A program made the translations under genes and the position numbers. Shown in pieces: positions 1-8,280 of a DNA stretch of 18,349 nucleotides. Origin of the DNA: a bacterium. GTDB lineage: Bacteria; Krumholzibacteriota; Krumholzibacteriia; Krumholzibacteriales; WJIX01. A model generated the notes under the pieces. That model was given only the letters and a program-made list of their open reading frames with translations, made no database searches and was not told where the DNA came from. How positions within the stretch are numbered: the stretch's first letter is position 1; every line of letters begins with the position of its first letter. The stretch lies in assembly GCA_021160845.1 (NCBI GenBank), contig JAGHBT010000189.1, positions 1 to 18,349 of the forward strand, written 5' to 3'.

Positions 1-326
1 GGCATAATAACATTCTCAATTGCGCTGAATTCCGGGAGTAGATGATGAAACTGGAAAACAAACCCAAAACGTTTGTTTCTTATATCATTTATTTCCGACC
101 CGGTAGAATCAGCTGGGTTGACACCACAAACTGTTATTTCTCCGCTGTCGGGAAGATCAAGTATGCCGAGGATATGAAGCAAGGTGCTTTTTCCGGCTCC
201 AGAAGCCCCATAAATCACTATAACTTCGCCCTCTTCAGCGGAAAAATTAACACCTTTGAGTACTTCGATTCTCTCATTCTTGCCCTGAAAAGATTTAAAA
301 AGCTCTTTTGCCGTAATAACATTCAT
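1..326 (-). CDS. lolD: Lipoprotein-releasing ABC transporter ATPase LolD, N-terminal part (cut by window edge)
   Basis: The first 108 codons of an ABC ATPase read leftward off the window. A Walker A motif GASGAGKST lies at residues 40-48. A Q-loop region GFVFQFHHLLPEFSAIENV follows around residues 88-106, with the Q-loop glutamine at 92. The sequence around that loop is typical of LolD and related MacB-type ATPases. LolD powers the LolCDE complex, which lifts outer-membrane lipoproteins off the inner membrane and hands them to LolA. The permease partner lies directly upstream, which supports LolD over other ABC subfamilies. Two adjacent ATG codons exist (329 and 326); AGAGGG sits 1 nt before the first and 4 nt before the second, so I chose the second. 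The signature, Walker B and H-loop motifs are outside the window. Confidence 0.88.
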   Translation of the reverse strand, partial: MNVITAKELFKSFQGKNERIEVLKGVNFSAEEGEVIVIYGASGAGKSTLLHILGILDLPDSGEITVCGVNPADSTGSEINDIRNKRFGFVFQFHHLLPEFSAIENVIM

Positions 327-366
327 CATTCCCTCTTGGTAAATATAATTATTCGTTATTAAAGGC

Positions 367-393
367 GCAAGAAACCATAGAGGATTTTCTTGC
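367..393 (-). repeat. Inverted repeat in the lolC-lolD spacer
   Basis: Perfect 8 nt arms, GCAAGAAA and TTTCTTGC, flank an 11 nt loop in the 74 nt between the permease stop codon and the lolD start. No U-run follows, so it is not a standard intrinsic terminator. It could be an mRNA-stability or attenuation hairpin, or chance in AT-rich DNA. Confidence 0.35.
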
Positions 394-400
394 TGATTCT

Positions 401-1657
401 CTAATCATATTGAATCGCCTCAAGGGGAAGAACATGACACGCTTCCCAGCTTGGATAAACGGTCGCGATAATAGAAATAACCAATGACGCCACACTTATC
501 ATTAAAATATCCATACCTTTTACCACGACGGGAAGAGTGTCGATAAAATAAACATCCGGTGGCAAATCAAGGTGAATCTGCTTTAGTATTATCGTCGCGG
601 TGAGTCCACCTATAACTCCAAGGAGGGTTCCGATGAATCCGATAATTGTACCTTCGATCATAAAAATCGACATAATACCGCCGGAAGACGCCCCCATTGA
701 TCGAAGAATCCCTATTTCACTTCTCTTTTCCATAATTACCATAGTTAACATGCCAACCAGGTTAAAAGCGGCTACCATTATAATTAAGGCGAGAAGCAAA
801 AACATCAAAATCTTTTCGACCTTGATATAACTGAACAAATTGCTATTCATCCTTATCCAGTTGTTAGTCCCATACTCGTAGGAATGCAATAAATCCTGGA
901 TTTTTGTGTCAATCTTATCGGCCTGGTAAATATCATTCAGTTTGATACCAAATCCTCTTGTAGAACCTTCTAAATCAAAAAAATCTTTAGCCTCCGAAAT
1001 ATCAATATAGGCAAAACGAGAATCGAATTCGTAAACGCCTGTCTTAAAGAAAGCAATAACCCTGAATTCCCTTGTACGCGGATTCATTACACCTGCCTGT
1101 AGCCGAGTTGGCGCAGTGACGAGGCTAACCTTTTCACCTATTGAGATTCTGAGAGACTTTGCCAGATCTTCACCCAAAACAATACCAGGTTTCTGTTCTT
1201 CATCTTCAAACCACTTCACGTCAAATGAATTTACAACAGGCTTGAATGAATCAATTACTGTTGAAACATTACTCTCCCTTTCTAAATTCACCCCTTTAAC
1301 AATTACCCCCTTGATTTTCACTTTTACGCCGGGAATAAGCTCATAATAGATAAGCGATTCACCTCTCACAAATAAAGATGTAGAAATAACTTCAGGTATT
1401 TTCTCTACTTTTGCGGCGACAGAATCAATCTTGTCCCAAGCCTCCTTTGTTCTTGAAAAAACAAGGGCGTGAGTATTGAATTCAACAATACGGTCTCTGA
1501 GCTCTTTTTCAAACCCGTTCATAAGGGAAAGGACTATGATCAGAGTAGCAACACCGACGAAAGTACCCCCCACAGCTACCAATGTCACCCTTGAAACGAA
1601 ACCGCTCCGCCTCTTTGTACCTAAATGTCTAAGTCCTATCCACAACGAATAATGCAT
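401..1657 (-). CDS. lolC: Lipoprotein-releasing system permease, LolC/LolE family
   Basis: This 418 aa FtsX/MacB-fold inner-membrane protein would form the transmembrane part of the lipoprotein-releasing ABC transporter. One N-terminal helix (about residues 24-46) ends in VLSLMNGFEKELR, the LolC/E hallmark. A large periplasmic domain follows, then three C-terminal helices (about 283-309, 333-358 and 382-402). Between the second and third helices lies KRSEIGILRSMGASSGGIM, the conserved coupling segment that contacts the ATPase. The C-terminus YPSWEACHVLPLEAIQYD is also typical. The ATG at 1657 was chosen over an in-frame GTG at 1663 because GGAAAG lies 7 nt upstream of it. It begins 16 nt after the lysS stop. 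Only one such permease is visible, so I cannot tell LolC from LolE or a homodimeric LolF-like form; the symbol is for the family. Confidence 0.9.
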   Translation of the reverse strand: MHYSLWIGLRHLGTKRRSGFVSRVTLVAVGGTFVGVATLIIVLSLMNGFEKELRDRIVEFNTHALVFSRTKEAWDKIDSVAAKVEKIPEVISTSLFVRGESLIYYELIPGVKVKIKGVIVKGVNLERESNVSTVIDSFKPVVNSFDVKWFEDEEQKPGIVLGEDLAKSLRISIGEKVSLVTAPTRLQAGVMNPRTREFRVIAFFKTGVYEFDSRFAYIDISEAKDFFDLEGSTRGFGIKLNDIYQADKIDTKIQDLLHSYEYGTNNWIRMNSNLFSYIKVEKILMFLLLALIIMVAAFNLVGMLTMVIMEKRSEIGILRSMGASSGGIMSIFMIEGTIIGFIGTLLGVIGGLTATIILKQIHLDLPPDVYFIDTLPVVVKGMDILMISVASLVISIIATVYPSWEACHVLPLEAIQYD

Positions 1658-1673
1658 ATCCACACTTTCCAGG

Positions 1674-3143
1674 TTAATCCTGACTTTCCTCCGGTCTCAT
1701 CTGCGGAAAAAGAATTACATCACGAATAGAATGTGAATTCGTAAGGAGCATAACAACCCTATCTATCCCTACTCCAAGGCCACCTGTCGGTGGAAGCCCA
1801 TGTTCAAGAGCCATAAGATAATCCTCGTCTAAAGGATGAAACTCTCCAGAATCCTCTTCACGCTTACTAACCTGTTCTTCAAACCGTTGACGCTGATCAA
1901 GAGGATCATTCAATTCGCTGAAGGCATTGGCAATTTCAAATCCCGCAATATATGGTTCAAACCTTTCAACAAGGCCATCGAATTCTCTGTGTTTCTTTGC
2001 CAGTGGAGAAATTTCAATTGGATGATCAATTATAAAAACAGGTTGTATCAGCTCCGGCTCCACAAGCTCAGAAAAGAGAAGGTCTAAAAGGGCTCCTCTC
2101 GATAATCCTTTCTCCACATCTATATCTCTTTCCGAAGCTATCTTTTCGAGTTCTTCATTGTCAACGTCTTTAAGGTATTTTCCAGTCTTTTCCTCCAAGG
2201 CTCCAAAAAATGTCTTCTTTTTCCATGGAGGTTTCAGATTAATTTCGTATTCTCCATAGGTGATTTCATACCCGCCATAGAGATCATGACAAATACTCGC
2301 GAGCATACCCTCAAGAAACTTCATCACATCATTATAATCCCAGTAAGCGGCATAACACTCCATCATTGTAAATTCAGGATTGTGCGATCTGTCCATACCT
2401 TCGTTTCTGAAATCCCTGGAAAATTCAAAAACCCGTTCTATTCCGCCAACGACCAACCTCTTTAAATATAGTTCGTCCGCGATTCTCAAATATAGATCAA
2501 TATCCAAAGAATTATGATGTGTTTTAAACGGCCTTGCCGCAGCGCCCCCGTAGAGAGACTGTAGTATCGGAGTGTCTACTTCAAGAAAGCCTTGTCCCTT
2601 CAAATATCCTCTCATCGAATCAATGATTCGCGATCTTTTCACAAAAATATCCATCACATCGTCATTAACTATCAAATCCAGATATCTTCTTCTATACCTG
2701 AGCTCTTTGTTCTGAAGCCCATGATATTTTTCGGGAAGAGGAAGAAGTGATTTACTGAGCAACTCGATTTCTCTCACCCTGAGGGTGAGCTCTTCTGTAC
2801 GGGTTCTGAAGAGAACACCTCTGACACCGATAAAATCTCCAACATCGAGCAACTTGAAAAGCTTAAAAGCATCTTCCTTAACTACTTCATCTTTGATATA
2901 AAACTGAATTTTCCCCGTATTATCCTTTATATTTCCGAAAGAGGTGTGCCCATGTCCCCGTAAAGCCATAATCCTACCGGCCAGTGAAATCTCTTTTTCA
3001 TTCTCAATTAGTTCGTCTTGGCTTTTCGTTACTTCTTCTATCATGTGTGATCTGCTAAAAGCGTATGGGTAAGGATTGACCCCCAACTGTTTAATCTTGT
3101 CCAGTTTAAGGATTCTTTGCTGCCTCTCACGGATACTCTCCAT
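1674..3143 (-). CDS. lysS: Lysyl-tRNA synthetase, class II
   Basis: This enzyme charges tRNA-Lys with lysine in the cytoplasm. From the chosen ATG it is 489 aa, normal for bacterial LysS. An N-terminal OB-fold anticodon-binding domain covers about residues 53-129. The catalytic domain begins near ELRYRRRYLDL. Motif 2 is FRNEG...HNPEFTMMECY (about 245-264), and motif 3 is GLGVGIDR (about 455-462) followed by LFPQMRP. The segment YGGAAARPF before motif 2 is also characteristic. The frame is open upstream to 3221, which would overlap prfB by 59 nt, so a later start is more plausible. The ATG at 3143 lies 19 nt after the prfB stop. An in-frame GTG at 3161, preceded by GAGG, is an alternative start. 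The gene sits in a tight run with prfB and the Lol genes. Confidence 0.95.
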   Translation of the reverse strand: MESIRERQQRILKLDKIKQLGVNPYPYAFSRSHMIEEVTKSQDELIENEKEISLAGRIMALRGHGHTSFGNIKDNTGKIQFYIKDEVVKEDAFKLFKLLDVGDFIGVRGVLFRTRTEELTLRVREIELLSKSLLPLPEKYHGLQNKELRYRRRYLDLIVNDDVMDIFVKRSRIIDSMRGYLKGQGFLEVDTPILQSLYGGAAARPFKTHHNSLDIDLYLRIADELYLKRLVVGGIERVFEFSRDFRNEGMDRSHNPEFTMMECYAAYWDYNDVMKFLEGMLASICHDLYGGYEITYGEYEINLKPPWKKKTFFGALEEKTGKYLKDVDNEELEKIASERDIDVEKGLSRGALLDLLFSELVEPELIQPVFIIDHPIEISPLAKKHREFDGLVERFEPYIAGFEIANAFSELNDPLDQRQRFEEQVSKREEDSGEFHPLDEDYLMALEHGLPPTGGLGVGIDRVVMLLTNSHSIRDVILFPQMRPEESQD

Positions 3144-3162
3144 TTTTGATTTTGTTCCCACT

Positions 3163-4282
3163 TTACTCTTTCCTCTCTTTCCATCTGAGATAGCCTTCGA
3201 TAAATATTTCAATCTTTCCATCCATTACAGCAATTATATTACCGGTTTGAATACCCGTTCTATGATCCTTAACCATGGTGTATGGATGGAATACATAGCT
3301 TCGAATCTGATGCCCCCATGATATATCCTGTTTCTCTCCGGCTAATATAGCCTTTTGCTTTTCTTCTTCTTCCAGGAGTTTAGCATAAATCCTTGATCTT
3401 AACACCTTCATTGCCGTTTCTCTATTTCTGAGCTGAGACCGTTCATTCTGGCACTGAACAACTATTCCCGTCGGATAGTGCGTAAGCCTCACAGCGGACG
3501 ATGTTTTGTTAACGTGTTGCCCTCCGGCGCCACTCGCGCGATATGTATCTACTCTGAGATCGTCCTGTTTTATTTCAACTTCGATCTCTTCCTCTATTTC
3601 CGGATATACTAAAACAGACGCGAATGAAGTATGTCTCCTATGTCCGGAGTCAAAGGGCGATATTCTGACCAATCTGTGAATCCCGTTTTCAGCCCTTAGT
3701 TTACCGTAGGCAAAATCTCCGCGTATCTCAAGAGTAACATTTTTTATCCCGGCTTCATCGCCAGGTTGCAGATCAAGAAACTTGTATTCATAATGGTTGT
3801 TCTCCAGGTATTTTGTGTAAAGTCTGAGTAGCATCTCTGTCCAGTCTTGCGCTTCAGTCCCTCCCGCCCCTGGATGAATATTCATCAAAGCGTTATCGTT
3901 ATCGTGTTTTCCGGATAAGAGAATCCGCAATTCGAATTTATCAATTTCCTCTGTAAGTTTCTTTAATTCAGGCACAATTTCACCCGCAATTGCCGCGTCT
4001 TCTTCACTGTCACAAAGATTGGCTAATTCCCGTAGAGATGCAATTTGATCTTCAATATCAATAAACGGGTCAATGACGGATTTGTGTGTTTTAAGTTCTT
4101 TTACCAGTTTCTCCGCTTCAATCCTGTTATCCCAGAAATTCGTCCCGGACATCTCCATTTCAATAGTGAAGATCCTCTTGCTTAAAAACTCGAGGTCAAA
4201 GATACTCCCGCATCTTTTCAATCCGATTCGTTATATTTTTTATACCTTCATTTATTTCATTCATGTTTATCTTGTCATTCAT
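3163..4282 (-). CDS. prfB: Peptide chain release factor 2, expressed by programmed +1 frameshift
   Basis: RF2 terminates translation at UGA and UAA. Two frames make the gene. ATG at 4282, with GGAGG 6 nt upstream, opens 28 codons ending in CGG GAG TAT CTT TGA C. A +1 shift at CTT-TGA-C then reads GAC (Asp29) and continues to the TAA at 3163-3165, giving 372 aa (E. coli RF2 is 365). The main frame alone would need a TTG at 4221 and would lose the normal N-terminus. Visible signatures are SPF at about 208-210, which identifies RF2 rather than RF1, and GGQ at about 253-255, which triggers peptidyl-tRNA hydrolysis. Autoregulation is expected: low RF2 slows reading of the internal UGA and favours the shift. 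The gene lies between coaE and lysS on the same strand. Confidence 0.95.
4195..4210 (-). promoter_or_regulatory. RF2 programmed +1 frameshift site
   Basis: On the minus strand this reads CGG GAG TAT CTT TGA C. It contains the slippery CTT codon, the in-frame UGA stop (4198-4196) and the following C, with a Shine-Dalgarno-like GGGAG three nt before CTT. This matches the arrangement known from E. coli prfB (AGG GGG TAT CTT TGA C). The upstream 28-codon frame has its own strong ribosome-binding site, and the downstream frame is intact RF2, so it is not a mutation. Confidence 0.93.
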
Positions 4283-4332
4283 CTCTTTCCTCCATATTCT
4301 ATATAAACAATTCAACCCCGGGACATACGATT

Positions 4333-4359
4333 GTTCCAATTAGAACGGACAGGCTGTCC
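4333..4359. repeat. Two adjacent palindromes between coaE and prfB
   Basis: GTTCCAATTAGAAC (4333-4346, GTTC/GAAC arms with a central AATT) is followed without a gap by GGACAGGCTGTCC (4347-4359, perfect 6 nt arms around one base). They lie in the 83 nt spacer, just after the coaE stop and about 50 nt before the prfB start. The very short loops fit protein-binding DNA sites better than RNA hairpins. No regulator can be named. Confidence 0.4.
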
Positions 4360-4365
4360 TGTAAA

Positions 4366-4971
4366 TCAATCACCATTACTATTAAGAAAGTCATTCCTGA
4401 TCTTTTCCGCAATACTTTTCATTTCCTCCATATTACAATCGGTATTTATAGTCACATCGCCTTTTTCCCAATCGGCATACAACGGTCTTTGTGCCATTAC
4501 TATTTTCTCCGCTTTGCCTATTTCAATTCCATCTCTCTTCGTGAGTCTCTCTATTCTTACACTTTCAACCGCTTTGGTAACAACGACAAAGTTTACTTCA
4601 AACCCGAAGTTATACTGGAAAAATAGTACGGCATCAAGAACAATATACCGTACTCTACCGAGAATACTCAAAACTTCTTCATCTATTCTTTTTTTTACAT
4701 ATGGATAAAGAAAATTATTAAGACTCTCAAGTTTTTCAGGATACGAAAAAACAATATCTCCGAGCTTTCTCCTCGAAATCGAACCGGAAACGGTAAGAAC
4801 ACTACCACCGAACTCCCGTAATATCTTTTTCTTAACTTCCTCTTCTTCAAGCACCTCATTTGCCATTGTGTCAGCGTCAAGCAGAAAACCTGCATCGTCG
4901 GCTATAACTCCGGCCACTGTAGTCTTGCCGGAGGCAATTGGTCCCGTCACAACAATAACAGGAGTATTCAT
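4366..4971 (-). CDS. coaE: Dephospho-CoA kinase
   Basis: A 201 aa P-loop kinase that phosphorylates the ribose 3'-hydroxyl of dephospho-CoA, the last step of coenzyme A synthesis. The Walker A loop GPIASGKT lies at residues 10-17. The LLDADTMANEVLE segment matches the family's conserved DAD region. VLDAVLFF occupies the usual PLLFE position. RLTKRDG...AQ, followed by the aspartate-rich DVTINTD, resembles the lid and C-terminal conserved block. Several of these motifs are less canonical than usual (FF for the FE of PLLFE, INTD for the common idN), so it may be a divergent member. The ATG at 4971 overlaps the polA TGA by one base (TGATG) and has GGAGG 7 nt upstream, which implies translational coupling to polA. 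Confidence 0.85.
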   Translation of the reverse strand: MNTPVIVVTGPIASGKTTVAGVIADDAGFLLDADTMANEVLEEEEVKKKILREFGGSVLTVSGSISRRKLGDIVFSYPEKLESLNNFLYPYVKKRIDEEVLSILGRVRYIVLDAVLFFQYNFGFEVNFVVVTKAVESVRIERLTKRDGIEIGKAEKIVMAQRPLYADWEKGDVTINTDCNMEEMKSIAEKIRNDFLNSNGD

Positions 4972-7682
4972 CAATGAGCCTCCAGCCAATTCCTACCTGT
5001 ATCTATAGTTACTATCAGAGGCACCTTCAGTTCAAGAGCCGATTCCATCCCGCTTCTGACAATTTCCATCATAATATCCTTTTCCGCTAGGGGTATTTCA
5101 AATACCAGTTCATCATGAACCTGCAGGATCATTCTGCTGGCAAGTTTCTGTTCAAGCATCAATTTATCTATATTTATCATAGCTACCTTTATCATATCAG
5201 CGGCTGTCCCCTGTATCGGCATGTTAACCGCGATCCTCTCAGAGAAACTGCGCAACCTGCCGTTTGTGCTGGATATATCCTTCAGTTCCCTCCTCCGACC
5301 CATCACCGTTTCGGCATATCCGTTCTGCCGCGCCTTCTCTTTAGATTCCTCGATAAACTCCCTGATTCTGGGGTACTTTTTAAAATAATCTTCTATAAAT
5401 TGCTTCGCTTCCTCGACAGATACACCTATTTGCTTGGAAAGGCCCCTAGCACCAAGCCCATAAATAACCCCAAAATTGATGGTTTTCGCAACCGAACGCA
5501 TCTGGGTTGTAACATCACCCTCTTCAATCCTATAAATCATGGCCGCAGTTCTCCTGTGAACATCCGCACCCTCACGAAAAGCGTCCGCAAGATTTGGATC
5601 ACCGGATAGATGTGCCAGTATCCGCAACTCAACCTGGGAATAATCGGCGTCCATAAGAAGGTTTCCTTCACGTGGCACAAAAGCGCTTCTTATCTTCTTT
5701 CCAAACTCTGATCTTATCGGTATATTCTGCAAATTTGGCTTACTCGAAGATAACCTTCCCGTTGAAGTAATCGTTTGATTAAAAGAAGTATGAATCCTTT
5801 GCGTCTTCCTGTTAACAAGCCCAGGCAAGGAATCTATATATGTATTTGCCAATTTGGAAAGCTGACGATAATCAATGATATAACGAACAACAGGGTGTTT
5901 GTCTGAAAGTTCCTTAAGCACCTCCATATCGGTTGAATAACCCGTCTTTGTCTTTTTTATTATCGAAAGTTCAAGCTTGTCAAAAAGTATGTGCTGCAAC
6001 TGTTTATTCGAATTAATATTAAATTCTTCACCGGCGTATTGGTATATTTTAGCGCGGATTTTCTTCAGTTTGACTGATATTTCATCCGATAAACGACCGA
6101 GCCGCACACTGTCTATCGAGACTCCGGCAAGTTCCATCCTCATCAAAACAAAAAGCAAAGGCATTTCTATTTCGCTAAAGAGTTTTTCATAACCGGAACC
6201 GGAAAGGCGCCTACTGAAAATACCCTTAAGCCGAAAGGTAAAATCCGAATCTTCACAGGCATAATCTTTCAGCCTCGATAACGTAACCTTCCTTATATCC
6301 TTTTCTTTATCACCCTTTTCGAACAAATCCTTATACGCGATCATCCTGTGCTTGCAAAATTCCAGAGCCAAATTATCAAGTGAATGAGATCGCCTGGAGG
6401 CATCAAGGCAATAGGAGGCTATTATCGTGTCAAATGAAACACCCCCGACCTCAATACCACACCTCTTTAGAACAATAAGATCATATTTAATATTATGCCC
6501 TATCTTTTTTATCTTTTTATCCAGGAAAAGAGAACCCATTTTGTCTTTAATCTCGTCAAGCGGCACCCCTTCGGGTGGTTCGTTATCAAAATCAAACAAC
6601 CCGCCTCCCGAGCCGTTTTTTGACTCGAGTACAGGAATATAAAAGGACTTCCCCTCCTCTGCACAGAAGGATATTCCCACTAGCTCCGCCTCTACGGGAT
6701 TAACTGATGTGGTCTCAACATCAAAAACAAATTCCCCTGACAAGGTAAGGTATAAGACAAGCTCATCCAGATCATCCCTCTTTACAAGAGCATAATCGTT
6801 TTCCTCCAAATCTACAGTTGTTCCTGGCATTATTTCCCTGACAATTTCATGAAAATCCAGGTTGAAAAGCATCTCGGTCAGCTTTTCATTGTCAAAAGCC
6901 TCTACTTTCATCTTTTCAAGCTCAAAATTTCCGGGGACATTTACCAGCTCAACAAGCTTCTTTGAAAAAAGGGCATCTTCTTTGCCGGATTCGATTTTGT
7001 CTCTTATATGTTTCGATTTTATTTCCTCTGATTTATTGAGAATATTCATAAGGGAACCAAACTCGCCAAGCAGTTTTAAAGCGGTCTTCTCCCCAATCCC
7101 TTTCACTCCGGGAATGTTGTCCGCGCTATCACCCATTAATGCGAGAAAATCTGTTATCTGCGAGGGGGTTAACGCGAAGCGTTCTCTCAGATATTCAGGC
7201 CCAATTTGATCCGATAAATTCGTTCCTTTACCCGGCCGGATTAAATGTATTTTATCAGAAAGAATCTGAAAAAGATCCTTGTCTCCCGTTACGATTTTAA
7301 CATCCATCTGACGATCTGAAGCCATTCCGGCGATTGTAGCCATAATATCATCGGCTTCATATCCGTCAACCGCCCATACGGAAATGCCGAACGCCTTTAC
7401 AAGATCGTACAGTTGGGATATCTGCCTTGACAGATCCTCGGGCATTTTCTCACGGTTAGCTTTGTAATCTGGGAAAATCCTGTGTCTGTCTGTAGGCTTG
7501 CCGCTGTCGAAAACAACCGCCATATACTCCGGGTTATACCTTTTTAATATCTGCAGTATAACCCTCGTAAAACCGTACAACGCGCTGGTGTTTTCTCCTC
7601 TGGAATTAGTTAGTGGATTCCTGATAAAAGCGTAATACGACCTGTACGCGATAGCATGACCATCTACAAGGATAAGATTCAT
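4971..7682 (-). CDS. polA: DNA polymerase I
   Basis: A full-length 903 aa three-domain polymerase used in Okazaki-fragment maturation and excision repair. The N-terminal 5'-3' exonuclease (about 1-290) has the conserved acidic clusters DGYEADD and TGDKD. The 3'-5' proofreading domain looks active: D321 and E323 in DVETTS, N397 and D401 in HNIKYD, Y474 and D478 in YACED. The polymerase domain carries motif A DADYSQVELR (catalytic D680), the O-helix KTINFGVIYG (F737, Y741) and motif C QVHDELVFE (D857). The ATG at 7682 was chosen because MNLILVDGHAIAYRS is the usual N-terminus; the frame is open 74 codons further but would overlap nadD. It starts 7 nt after the nadD stop and is coupled to coaE at its end. 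Confidence 0.97.
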   Translation of the reverse strand: MNLILVDGHAIAYRSYYAFIRNPLTNSRGENTSALYGFTRVILQILKRYNPEYMAVVFDSGKPTDRHRIFPDYKANREKMPEDLSRQISQLYDLVKAFGISVWAVDGYEADDIMATIAGMASDRQMDVKIVTGDKDLFQILSDKIHLIRPGKGTNLSDQIGPEYLRERFALTPSQITDFLALMGDSADNIPGVKGIGEKTALKLLGEFGSLMNILNKSEEIKSKHIRDKIESGKEDALFSKKLVELVNVPGNFELEKMKVEAFDNEKLTEMLFNLDFHEIVREIMPGTTVDLEENDYALVKRDDLDELVLYLTLSGEFVFDVETTSVNPVEAELVGISFCAEEGKSFYIPVLESKNGSGGGLFDFDNEPPEGVPLDEIKDKMGSLFLDKKIKKIGHNIKYDLIVLKRCGIEVGGVSFDTIIASYCLDASRRSHSLDNLALEFCKHRMIAYKDLFEKGDKEKDIRKVTLSRLKDYACEDSDFTFRLKGIFSRRLSGSGYEKLFSEIEMPLLFVLMRMELAGVSIDSVRLGRLSDEISVKLKKIRAKIYQYAGEEFNINSNKQLQHILFDKLELSIIKKTKTGYSTDMEVLKELSDKHPVVRYIIDYRQLSKLANTYIDSLPGLVNRKTQRIHTSFNQTITSTGRLSSSKPNLQNIPIRSEFGKKIRSAFVPREGNLLMDADYSQVELRILAHLSGDPNLADAFREGADVHRRTAAMIYRIEEGDVTTQMRSVAKTINFGVIYGLGARGLSKQIGVSVEEAKQFIEDYFKKYPRIREFIEESKEKARQNGYAETVMGRRRELKDISSTNGRLRSFSERIAVNMPIQGTAADMIKVAMINIDKLMLEQKLASRMILQVHDELVFEIPLAEKDIMMEIVRSGMESALELKVPLIVTIDTGRNWLEAH

Positions 7683-7689
7683 AATATAA

Positions 7690-8280
7690 TCAACCCTGTT
7701 TATATAAAGAGTTTTTTTTGATAAATAACTCAACCTCTCGGGGTACGAGATAACGAATTGAAGAACCCTGCCCAACCAATTTTCTAATCTCACTTGAAGA
7801 AATTGAATTCCGACCCACAGTAAGAACAATAACACCCGCTTGGCCCGGAACAGTGCTAGATGAATATCCAAGGCGCTGCATCGAGACAATAGTCGCGTTA
7901 TCATAAATTATTTTGGGATTTTTCCAGTATGGAATTTCAACGATTGAATCACTTCCTACAAGTAGATGCAAATGATCTCTGTCATATCCATTTTCCTTAA
8001 AAAAAAGCACCGATTCATAAGTGAATGAGGTTTCTTTCTTCTCTTCAAAAAGAGAAATTTCAAACCTTTCATTATCTTTGATGGCAAGCTGCACCATCTT
8101 CTTGCGCAATTGATAATCGCTTAGGGCATTGATATTCTTGTGCGGCGGCATAGCCGTAGGGATGAAATAGACACTATCCAGACCAACAAAATCCAAAGCC
8201 CTCTGAGCCAGAATCAAGTGGCCGACATGAATCGGATCGAATGACCCCCCAAATAACCCAATTTTTCCCTTACCCCTCAT
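7690..8280 (-). CDS. nadD: Nicotinate-nucleotide adenylyltransferase
   Basis: A 196 aa nucleotidyltransferase that joins nicotinate mononucleotide and ATP to form deamido-NAD in NAD synthesis. Near the N-terminus, GGSFDPIHVGH (11-21) is the ATP-binding GxFxPxHxGH motif. ISSSEIR (160-166) near the C-terminus is the second nucleotide-binding motif. FIPTAMPPHK (about 39-48) is the family substrate-binding segment. The ATG at 8280 lies inside the end of bamD (11 nt overlap) and is preceded by AAAGGGGAAAG, so translation is probably coupled. The length is normal for NadD. Confidence 0.95.
   Translation of the reverse strand: MRGKGKIGLFGGSFDPIHVGHLILAQRALDFVGLDSVYFIPTAMPPHKNINALSDYQLRKKMVQLAIKDNERFEISLFEEKKETSFTYESVLFFKENGYDRDHLHLLVGSDSIVEIPYWKNPKIIYDNATIVSMQRLGYSSSTVPGQAGVIVLTVGRNSISSSEIRKLVGQGSSIRYLVPREVELFIKKNSLYKQG

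Noticed and set aside
42..362. 106-codon plus-strand open frame
   Set aside because: It is antisense to the clear LolD ATPase and resembles no known protein.
3144..3221. N-terminal extension of lysS into prfB
   Set aside because: It would overlap prfB by 59 nt and add a basic, non-conserved stretch; normal LysS similarity starts near 3143.
4196..4198. In-frame UGA near the prfB start as a nonsense mutation or pseudogene
   Set aside because: It sits in the exact CTT-TGA-C context with an upstream Shine-Dalgarno-like GGGAG, and the downstream frame is intact RF2; this is programmed frameshifting.
5115..5609. 164-codon plus-strand open frame inside polA
   Set aside because: It is antisense to the highly conserved polymerase domain, with low-complexity, non-family sequence.
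7683..7904. 74-codon N-terminal extension of polA
   Set aside because: It would lie over the nadD 3' end, matches no polymerase domain, and the canonical N-terminus begins at 7682.
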